Assembly: GCA_902785605.1 (NCBI GenBank)
Contig: CACZZL010000005.1
Span: 62,001 to 126,000 of the forward strand
DNA from: an uncultured Bacteroidales bacterium
Lineage (GTDB): Bacteria > Bacteroidota > Bacteroidia > Bacteroidales > Paludibacteraceae
Reading direction: 5' to 3'
DNA: 64,000 nucleotides
Below the pieces are notes generated by a model that saw only the letters and a list, made by a program, of their open reading frames with translations, did not search any database and was not told the DNA's origin. The translations under genes were made by a program, and so were the position numbers. Position 1 is the stretch's first letter; each line of letters starts with the position of its first letter. This document shows positions 1 to 5,787 of the stretch, piece after piece.

Positions 1-30
1 GGGAGAACCGCTTCGAGAAATTCAGTGATA

Positions 31-708
31 ATGTCATTAACAGAGCAGACCGAATCGATGAGAGACGAAAAGCAAGAGGTGAGAGACGCCAAGCCCGAGC
101 AAGAAAACGTACTAAACGGGATTAAGACCGTCATCTTTGACATGGACGGCACCCTGTACGACAAGACCGGCCTGGCGCGGCGTATGGTGCGCAGTCTGTG
201 GTGGTGTCTGCCGGTGCTGATGTCCGAGCGTCTGGCCCGGCGTGATATGCATAAAGTGCAGTACCCCTCCGGCGAGGAGTTCTTTGCCCGTTTCTTCGCC
301 ATCATGGCGCACGGTCACTGGTGGGGACCTAAGATTGCCCAGAAGTGGTACAACCATGTCTATATGCCGACGATGGTGCGTCTGATTGCCAAGTACCATC
401 ATCCGCGTGAGGAGGTGATGGACCTGGTCCGGGAGTGCAAGAAGCGCAACTTAGCTGTCGCTATCTATTCCGACTACGGGTTCGTGCTGCAGAAACTGGA
501 GGCTTTGCATATCGATGCGTCGCAGTTTGACCTGATTGTTGATGCACCTGAGTTAGGCGCTCTCAAGCCCAGCCTGGCCTGTGCCGGCAAAGTGCTGCAA
601 CTCATGGGTGCGAAACCCGAGACGACCCTTTTTGTCGGAGATAGGGATGATAAGGACGGTGCGTCTGCACGGAGTGTCGGGGCGAAGTTCCTGCTGGTGG
701 GAGAGTAA
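31..708 (+). CDS. HAD-superfamily hydrolase (start uncertain, frame open to window edge)
   Basis: Probable phosphatase of the haloacid dehalogenase superfamily. The nucleophile motif FDMDGTLYD lies near residue 37, followed by the motif II serine in IYSDYG, the motif III lysine in LKPS and the motif IV acidic residues in VGDRDDKDG, so all four HAD motifs are present. The cap is helical, as in subfamily I. The substrate cannot be told. An ATG at 31 is used here; GTG at 25 and ATG at 58 are alternatives, and the frame has no stop back to base 1, so the true start could lie outside the window. It is followed 17 bases later by an acyltransferase and probably shares its transcript. The first 35 or so residues are charged and unlike the HAD fold. 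Confidence 0.8.
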   Translation: MSLTEQTESMRDEKQEVRDAKPEQENVLNGIKTVIFDMDGTLYDKTGLARRMVRSLWWCLPVLMSERLARRDMHKVQYPSGEEFFARFFAIMAHGHWWGPKIAQKWYNHVYMPTMVRLIAKYHHPREEVMDLVRECKKRNLAVAIYSDYGFVLQKLEALHIDASQFDLIVDAPELGALKPSLACAGKVLQLMGAKPETTLFVGDRDDKDGASARSVGAKFLLVGE

Positions 709-736
709 AAGATGAAGGATGAAAAATGAAAGAGAA
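709..736. repeat. heptamer tandem array (709-736)
   Basis: About four 7-base units (aagatga, aggatga, aaaatga, aagagaa) fill the short spacer between the HAD and acyltransferase genes and supply the ATG at 726. It is degenerate, but the phase matches the clearer arrays elsewhere in the window. Confidence 0.5.
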
Positions 737-1613
737 TAAACGATATAAAGATTTGAAGGTGACTCCCGGGACCTATGTACCGCCGGTGACGTTGGATTAT
801 CCCGAGGACGAACCGTACGTGGGTTTGTATAAACCGGTCTATGACCGCGAATTCCCGGCTATCGATGCCAATTACCCGTATATAGATGACTCGTTCCGTT
901 CGCGGCTGCGTATGGGGTGGGGATATCTCTTTGTGCTGCGGCTGATGAGTGTGGTGCTGCGTATCAAGTACGGTCTGCGCTGGAAAATGGAAGGGGACAA
1001 ACACTGGTCCCGTTGCTCTTGGCGTATGCGTTGGCGACTCCGTAAGTACCATCTGGACCGCGGAGCCATCACGATCGCTAACCACTGCTACCGTCACGAC
1101 GCGGCCTCGGTGCTGAGTGCCATTCACGCATTCCGTAACACACGCATCCCGATGTTCGCGCCTAACTTCCGCACCAAGGACCAACGATATCTGCTGATGG
1201 TAGGCGGAATACCTATTCCCGAAGCGGAGGGTGGACTGAGTGCGATGAAAGCGTTCAATGCGGCGTTCGACGAATATGACAAACGCGGCTATTGGTTCCA
1301 TATCTTCCCCGAGGCCAAACGGTGGGATTGGTACAAACCGCTGCGGCCGTTCCAGAAAGGGGCGTTCACCATGTCGTATAAGTACAACAAACCGATCTTG
1401 CCTTGCGCGGTGAGTTACCGTGAGCGTACGGGTATCTGGCGTTTGTTCGGTCCTAAGAACGAACCGCTGACCCAGGTCACGATCGGTGCGCCTATCTATC
1501 CGGATACGACCCAACCGCGTGCTGCGGAAACGGAGCGCTTGCTCAACGAGACGCATCAGACAATCTGCCGTTTGGCGGGTATAACGCATAACACCTGGCC
1601 CGGTTCCCTGTAA
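726..1613 (+). CDS. PlsC-like lysophospholipid/glycerolipid acyltransferase
   Basis: Probable membrane-associated acyltransferase moving an acyl chain to a lysophospholipid or related acceptor. The HX4D catalytic motif is visible as NHCYRHD (His120, Asp125), and the substrate-binding block appears as FPEAKR (194-199), replacing the usual FPEGTR form. A hydrophobic stretch around residues 67-80 may anchor it. At 295 residues it is longer than minimal PlsC because of about 100 residues before the catalytic motif. It sits between a HAD phosphatase and an EamA transporter with almost no spacing (stop at 1613, next ATG at 1615), suggesting one operon. Whether the acceptor is glycerophospholipid, ornithine lipid or another lipid cannot be read from the sequence. 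Confidence 0.8.
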   Translation: MKENKRYKDLKVTPGTYVPPVTLDYPEDEPYVGLYKPVYDREFPAIDANYPYIDDSFRSRLRMGWGYLFVLRLMSVVLRIKYGLRWKMEGDKHWSRCSWRMRWRLRKYHLDRGAITIANHCYRHDAASVLSAIHAFRNTRIPMFAPNFRTKDQRYLLMVGGIPIPEAEGGLSAMKAFNAAFDEYDKRGYWFHIFPEAKRWDWYKPLRPFQKGAFTMSYKYNKPILPCAVSYRERTGIWRLFGPKNEPLTQVTIGAPIYPDTTQPRAAETERLLNETHQTICRLAGITHNTWPGSL

Positions 1614-1614
1614 G

Positions 1615-2544
1615 ATGAAAAAACAGTTACCTGTTATAGCGTTGGTCATTTCCATGATCATCTGGTCGGTGAGCGGCATTGCCATCAAGCATGCCTTGGC
1701 CGTGTTGCCGCCTTTTACGATGATCGTAATGCGGTTTGTGCCGGCTGTGCTGCTGATGCTCATCATCGGTATTGTGCGTCGTAAGCACAGCCTGTTCTGC
1801 TTGCAGAGAATGGACCTCAAGGACCTGCCGCTGTTCCTTATTGCCGGCACGTGCCAGCCGTTCCTGTACTATTTGCTGGAGACGTTCACGTACGATGCAC
1901 TCAACAGCCCGACGATCGCAGAGACGCTGCTCTCTACCAGTCCGCTGCTCAGCCCGCTTTTTGCGGCTATTATTCTGCGCGAGCGGGTGACGAAATACAA
2001 CATTATCGGTATCCTCATTTCGACGGGTGGCGTGTTCGCCTTGACACTCATCGGTGCGACCGACTATTCAATAGGTAACAGTTGGGGTATCCTGCTGGCT
2101 TTTGCTGCGGTGTCGGCCGCTGTGGTGGACTCCATCATGATGCGCAAAGCACCGCTCAAGTACAGCGCCTTGTCGTTCGTGTTCTACACCCAGCTCATCA
2201 GCCTGATGTATTTCATTCCTATCTGGCTGTGGCGGGAAGGACCCTCTGTCTTTGACAACGCACAATGGACAATGGACAACGGACAATTCACGACGGCGCT
2301 TTGGTGCGTCGCGTATTTGAGCGTGTTTGCCAGTGTGGTGGCATTTATCCTGTTCTGCTACGCGCTGCGTAAGATCGGTGTGACGCAGGCCAATGCGTTT
2401 AACAATATCCGCCCGGCATTTACCGCACTGTGGATGTTTCTGTTCTTCGGCGAACATCTGCCGGCAGGAAAATGGATAGGCATGATTTTAATTATTTTCG
2501 GACTATTTGTATGCCAAAAGCAAGAAAAAGTTTCCGATTGTTAA
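1615..2544 (+). CDS. EamA/DMT-family transporter
   Basis: Ten-helix inner-membrane transporter of the drug/metabolite (EamA) superfamily. Two homologous five-helix halves are recognisable; the first begins at the N-terminus (VIALVISMIIWSVSGIAIKHAL), which is the usual first EamA helix, and the second begins around VDSIMMRK. Family members export amino acids, nucleobases or other small metabolites; the substrate is not predictable here. The start ATG is one base after the stop of the acyltransferase gene. A loop near residues 214-225 (DNAQWTMDNGQFTT) is encoded by a heptamer repeat array and is probably absent from orthologues. The gene ends just before a separate promoter for the steroid-reductase-like operon. 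Confidence 0.88.
   Translation: MKKQLPVIALVISMIIWSVSGIAIKHALAVLPPFTMIVMRFVPAVLLMLIIGIVRRKHSLFCLQRMDLKDLPLFLIAGTCQPFLYYLLETFTYDALNSPTIAETLLSTSPLLSPLFAAIILRERVTKYNIIGILISTGGVFALTLIGATDYSIGNSWGILLAFAAVSAAVVDSIMMRKAPLKYSALSFVFYTQLISLMYFIPIWLWREGPSVFDNAQWTMDNGQFTTALWCVAYLSVFASVVAFILFCYALRKIGVTQANAFNNIRPAFTALWMFLFFGEHLPAGKWIGMILIIFGLFVCQKQEKVSDC
2255..2289. repeat. heptamer tandem array inside EamA gene
   Basis: Five 7-base units (acaacgc, acaatgg, acaatgg, acaacgg, acaattc) lie in the reading frame of the transporter and encode a polar inter-helix loop. Confidence 0.8.
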
Positions 2545-2549
2545 GATTG

Positions 2550-2581
2550 TTTGCATATACGAAATAAATTTCGTACCTTTG
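2550..2581 (+). promoter_or_regulatory. Bacteroidota-type promoter for the steroid-reductase-like operon
   Basis: A -33 TTTG at 2550-2553 and a -7 TACCTTTG at 2574-2581 are separated by 20 bases, matching the Bacteroidota consensus. The ATG of the first gene is about 98 bases downstream of the -7 box, leaving an unusually long leader for this window. Confidence 0.8.
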
Positions 2582-2613
2582 TACGATTTTTCGTTCCGGC
2601 CTTTTATGCCGGA
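2560..2613. promoter_or_regulatory. three adjoining inverted repeats over promoter and leader
   Basis: Three perfect dyads are packed here: cgaaat/atttcg (2560-2565, 2568-2573) in the promoter spacer, cgtac/gtacg (2572-2576, 2581-2585) spanning the -7 box, and tccggc/gccgga (2595-2600, 2608-2613) just after the likely transcription start. The first two look like operator candidates, the third like a leader hairpin. Function is inferred only from position and symmetry. Confidence 0.5.
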
Positions 2614-2631
2614 TAAGAAATAAGCAATGTA

Positions 2632-2661
2632 AATTGCGCTTTTTTGTGAATTGCGCTTTTT
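2632..2661. repeat. 17-base-period direct repeat in the leader
   Basis: The sequence aattgcgcttttt occurs at 2632 and again at 2649, in the leader between the promoter and the ATG at 2679. Its role is unknown. Confidence 0.7.
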
Positions 2662-2678
2662 GAGAAAATATAGATATA

Positions 2679-3482
2679 ATGGAAAGTATATACACGAATG
2701 AATTCTTTTACGATTTGCTCTACATCATGTTTTTGGTGGGGTTTGTTGTATTTGTATCCTTGTATTTTGTAGATGCCGGCTACGGTAAGATGCGTTCTGA
2801 GAAATGGGGTCCGGCGATTAACAACAAAGTGGGCTGGCTGCTGATGGAGTGTCCGGTGTTCTTTGTGATGCTGTACTTGTATTTCAAGTCTTTCCCGCTT
2901 TACGGAGGTATCACCAAACAGGCTCCGTACTGGCTGTTCTTCCTCATTTTTGAGTTCCACTATTTCCAGCGTTCGTTCATCTTCCCGTTCCTGCTGAAGG
3001 GCAAAAGCAAGATGCCGATCGTCATCATGCTGCTGTCGGTGGCGTGGAACCTGATCAACGGCTATATCCAGGGCTATTGGCTGTTCCACTTGGCTCCGAA
3101 GTATTATCCGGAGATGTACACTACGGATTGGATTCTGTCCCCACAGTTCATCATCGGTACGATCATCTTCTTCATCGGCTGGGGTATTAACATGCACTCG
3201 GACTACGTGATTCGCCATTTGCGTAAGCCGGGTGACACCAACCACTATCTGCCGAAAAAAGGTATGTATAAATATGTGACGAGTGCCAATTATCTGGGCG
3301 AGATTACCGAATGGCTCGGTTTCGCTATTCTCACCTGGTCGCTCGCCGGTCTGTTGTTCTTCTGGTTCAGCTGCTGTAACCTTGTGCCGCGTGCTAACTC
3401 GATTTACAAGAAGTACGAGGAGGAGTTCCCGGACGAATTTGACCGAAAGAAACTGAAACGCATTATACCGTTTATTTATTGA
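2679..3482 (+). CDS. steroid 5-alpha-reductase-family protein (3-oxo-5-alpha-steroid 4-dehydrogenase-like)
   Basis: Polytopic membrane reductase, 267 residues with about seven hydrophobic segments. The C-terminal half reads like the conserved core of animal SRD5A enzymes: NMHSD (171-175), LRKPGDT (181-187), YVTSANYLGEITEW (199-212) and the terminal IIPFIY. The N-terminal half holds LMECP with Glu57 and HYFQRSF with Tyr95, which line up, from memory, with the catalytic Glu57/Tyr91 pair of human SRD5A2. The family reduces a carbon-carbon double bond conjugated to a carbonyl with NADPH; bacterial members act on 3-oxo-delta-4 steroids or bile acids, so a 5-alpha (allo) product is the natural guess. 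It is the first gene of a trio with an ene-reductase and a dehydrogenase, behind its own promoter, and its stop overlaps the next start by one base. A lipid or polyprenal substrate remains possible. Confidence 0.88.
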   Translation: MESIYTNEFFYDLLYIMFLVGFVVFVSLYFVDAGYGKMRSEKWGPAINNKVGWLLMECPVFFVMLYLYFKSFPLYGGITKQAPYWLFFLIFEFHYFQRSFIFPFLLKGKSKMPIVIMLLSVAWNLINGYIQGYWLFHLAPKYYPEMYTTDWILSPQFIIGTIIFFIGWGINMHSDYVIRHLRKPGDTNHYLPKKGMYKYVTSANYLGEITEWLGFAILTWSLAGLLFFWFSCCNLVPRANSIYKKYEEEFPDEFDRKKLKRIIPFIY

Positions 3483-4789
3483 TGGAAAATAAACTTTTTA
3501 CGCCCTTCCAATTAGGGCCTATAACGCTGCGGAATCGAATTATCCGCAGCGCTGCTTTTGAGAATATGGCGCGTGCGAATGCACCGACGCAGGAGTTGCA
3601 GGACTACCACGTGTCGGTAGCGCGCGGTGGAGTGGGTATGACGACAGTAGCGTACTGCGCGGTCGATCTGAGCGGTGTGTCGTTTGACGGACAGTTATAT
3701 GTAAAGGATGATATCATTCCGGACATGAAACGCATGACCGATGCGATCCATGCCGAAGGCGCCAAAGCGTCTATTCAGCTCGGACACTGCGGAAACATGA
3801 CGCACTTCTACACCTGTCATTGTATGCCGGTCAGTGCCGATACCTGGTTCAACCTCTACTCGCCGACCATTCACCGTCGCCTCAAGGTGTCGGAGATCAA
3901 GCACCTCGTTAAGAAATTCGGCGAGGCAGTCGATTGGTCGCGTAAGTGCGGTTTTGACTGCGTGGAGATTCATGCGGGTCACGCCTACCTCATCTCGCAG
4001 TTCATTGCTCGCCGCACCAACCACCGTCATGACCAATACGGCGGCAGTTTTGAGAACCGCGTACGGTTCATGAACGAGGTGCTGGATGAAGTGATGCTCC
4101 ATGCCAAAGACGATATGGCAGTGGTCGTCAAGACGAACATGTGGGATGACTGCTGGAAGGGTGTGTCGATTGAAGAGGGAATCAAGGTTGCCAAAGAGAT
4201 TGCCAAGCACAAGGTGCACGGTATCGTGCTCTCCGGTGGTACGGTGAGCCGTTCACCGATGACGATCCTCGGCGGTGCTATGCCGTATAAGACGCTGGCA
4301 CACTACATGCCGACCAAATCGTTCTGGTGGCTGAAAGCAGCGCTCAATATACCCGGTGTGCACCAGATCATGTTGCCTACCTCGCCGTTCAAGGAGCTCT
4401 ATTTCATGGACAAAGCTAAACAGTTCCAAGAGGCCCTGAAAGAAACAATCACCAATAACCAATCACCAATCACCCTTATTTATGTCGGCGGTGTGCAGAG
4501 CGGAGATAACTGTCAGCAGATCATGGACGAAGGGTTCGAACTGTTCCAGATCGCGCACGTGCTCATCAAAGATCCGGAGTTCGTGCACCATGTGCAGCAG
4601 GATCCGCATTACCATGCCGGTTGTGGCCGTTCGAACTACTGCGTAGGACGTATGTACACCAAGAACATGAAGTGCCACGAGTGCGTGCTGCGGGACGGTG
4701 AGAAGATCGCCCCGCGTATCCAACGCGAGATAGCCGAACTCGAAGCGAACGCTAAGAAATCCGTGGAACAACAGAAACATAATTCTTAA
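3482..4789 (+). CDS. NADH:flavin oxidoreductase, Old Yellow Enzyme family (putative steroid/bile-acid ene-reductase)
   Basis: FMN-dependent ene-reductase of about 435 residues with a single TIM-barrel domain. The family signature is present as IHAGHAYLISQF followed by RHDQYGGSFENR (about residues 165-195); the N-terminus ELGPI-like FQLGPITLRNRI is also typical. It lacks the C-terminal NAD(P)/FAD domain of the longer 2,4-dienoyl-CoA reductase and BaiCD types. Four cysteines near the end (GCGRSNYC and MKCHEC) are spaced differently from the usual iron-sulfur ligands, so cluster binding is uncertain. The ATG at 3482 overlaps the preceding stop (TGATG). Co-transcription with a 5-alpha-reductase-like protein and an SDR suggests a steroid or bile-acid 4-ene or 5-beta reduction step. 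Residues 322-334 are encoded by a heptamer array, and the stop codon lies in another. Confidence 0.85.
   Translation: MENKLFTPFQLGPITLRNRIIRSAAFENMARANAPTQELQDYHVSVARGGVGMTTVAYCAVDLSGVSFDGQLYVKDDIIPDMKRMTDAIHAEGAKASIQLGHCGNMTHFYTCHCMPVSADTWFNLYSPTIHRRLKVSEIKHLVKKFGEAVDWSRKCGFDCVEIHAGHAYLISQFIARRTNHRHDQYGGSFENRVRFMNEVLDEVMLHAKDDMAVVVKTNMWDDCWKGVSIEEGIKVAKEIAKHKVHGIVLSGGTVSRSPMTILGGAMPYKTLAHYMPTKSFWWLKAALNIPGVHQIMLPTSPFKELYFMDKAKQFQEALKETITNNQSPITLIYVGGVQSGDNCQQIMDEGFELFQIAHVLIKDPEFVHHVQQDPHYHAGCGRSNYCVGRMYTKNMKCHECVLRDGEKIAPRIQREIAELEANAKKSVEQQKHNS
4446..4473. repeat. heptamer tandem array inside ene-reductase gene
   Basis: Four units of caatcac (one variant caataac) in frame, encoding TITNNQSPIT between the barrel strands. 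Confidence 0.8.
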
Positions 4790-4815
4790 TTTTTCATTTT
4801 TCATTTTTCATTTTG
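4781..4815. repeat. heptamer tandem array at ene-reductase/SDR junction
   Basis: Five units (aattctt, aattttt, cattttt twice, cattttg). It contains the TAA stop of the ene-reductase gene and ends five bases before the SDR start. Here the pyrimidine-rich strand is the coding strand, the reverse of most arrays in the window. Confidence 0.85.
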
Positions 4816-4819
4816 AATT

Positions 4820-5647
4820 ATGTTAGCATTAGTAACAGGAGCCTCTTCCGGTATCGGTCTGCAGTACGCTACGCAGTTAGCGCGTGACTACCACTGTGAC
4901 CTGCTGCTGGTGAGCAACCAGGAGAAGGAGTTGAACCGGGTGGCAGCCGATTTGGCAGCTACGTACGGGGTGAAGACCGTGCCGCATTTTGCAGACCTGA
5001 GTCTCAACGACGCAGCGGAGAACCTGCACGCGTGGTGTCACGAGAACGGCTATGTGGTGGATATCCTCATCAACAACGCCGGTGTGTTCTTCTTCAACCC
5101 CTACTGCGAGACCAACATGCGCCGCATCGAACTGATGCTGCAGCTGCATGTGATGACCGTAGCCAAGCTCACGCGTCTGTTCGCCGAGGACATGATCAAA
5201 CGCGAACTGACCCCTGAAGAGGCGGCTCAACGCATATGCGGGCGTAAGCGCAAGCGCGGGTATATATTGAATATGAGCAGCATGTCCGCCTGGATGGCCA
5301 TGCCGGGTATTCAGACCTACAATGCCTCCAAAGCGTTCATTTACAACTTCTCCAAATCGCTCTGGTACGAACTCCAACCGCATAATGTCGGCATCACGGT
5401 CATGGCCCCGGGCGCGGTGGATACGGCGCTCTTCGGCTTGGCACCCAACCTGCGCAAGCTGGCTGTCAACCTCACGGTGTCGATCCCGCCGGAGCGGCTG
5501 GTCAAACGGGCACTAAAGAAAATGTTCCGCGGCAAGAAAGCCGACACACCGGGATTCATCAACTGGCTGAGCACACCGATGCTCAAACATACCCCTGACT
5601 GGATATTGTTCCTGGCGCAGAAGAAATTGGCGCAGTTTATGCACTAA
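4820..5647 (+). CDS. short-chain dehydrogenase/reductase (putative hydroxysteroid dehydrogenase)
   Basis: Classical SDR oxidoreductase of 275 residues. The Rossmann motif TGASSGIG is at residues 6-13, NNAG at 85-88, the catalytic Ser in NMSSMS near 153 and Tyr167/Lys171 in YNASK. This is a complete catalytic set for NAD(P)-dependent interconversion of a hydroxyl and a ketone. The C-terminal 70 residues resemble membrane-proximal SDRs of the SRD/HSD17B12 style (RxFRGKKADTPG region). As third gene behind a 5-alpha-reductase-like protein and an ene-reductase, a 3-oxo or 3-hydroxysteroid step is the most economical guess, but sphingolipid or fatty-acyl ketone reduction cannot be excluded. A strong terminator follows. 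Confidence 0.86.
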   Translation: MLALVTGASSGIGLQYATQLARDYHCDLLLVSNQEKELNRVAADLAATYGVKTVPHFADLSLNDAAENLHAWCHENGYVVDILINNAGVFFFNPYCETNMRRIELMLQLHVMTVAKLTRLFAEDMIKRELTPEEAAQRICGRKRKRGYILNMSSMSAWMAMPGIQTYNASKAFIYNFSKSLWYELQPHNVGITVMAPGAVDTALFGLAPNLRKLAVNLTVSIPPERLVKRALKKMFRGKKADTPGFINWLSTPMLKHTPDWILFLAQKKLAQFMH

Positions 5648-5682
5648 TCGTAATATAAAGAGCGTTTTTGAACGCGTTAAAG

Positions 5683-5722
5683 GTGCGTTGTTATTAAGAA
5701 TCTTAATAATAGTGCACTTTTT
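5683..5722 (+). terminator. rho-independent terminator after the SDR gene
   Basis: The arms 5683-5699 and 5701-5717 can pair along their length if G-U pairs are allowed (gtgc at the outer end, ttattaaga at the tip), and TTTTT follows at 5718-5722. It closes the steroid-reductase-like operon. Confidence 0.8.
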
Positions 5723-5735
5723 CTTATGTGCATCT

Positions 5736-5767
5736 ATAGGCTATATCAAAAAAAAGCAGTAACTTTG
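5736..5767 (+). promoter_or_regulatory. promoter of the TonB-dependent receptor operon
   Basis: The -7 box TAACTTTG is at 5760-5767. The position expected for -33 holds ATAG instead of TTTG. The spacer end atcaaaaaaaagcag is shared almost exactly with the promoters at 22812-22843 and 31401-31432 (minus strand). Confidence 0.65.
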
Positions 5768-5787
5768 CACGCTATTTCAAATTGCTT

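Noticed and set aside
474..1850. Long minus-strand open frame (458 codons) opposite the HAD, acyltransferase and EamA genes
   Set aside because: It is antisense to three recognisable proteins and has no family features; G+C-rich third positions create such shadow frames.
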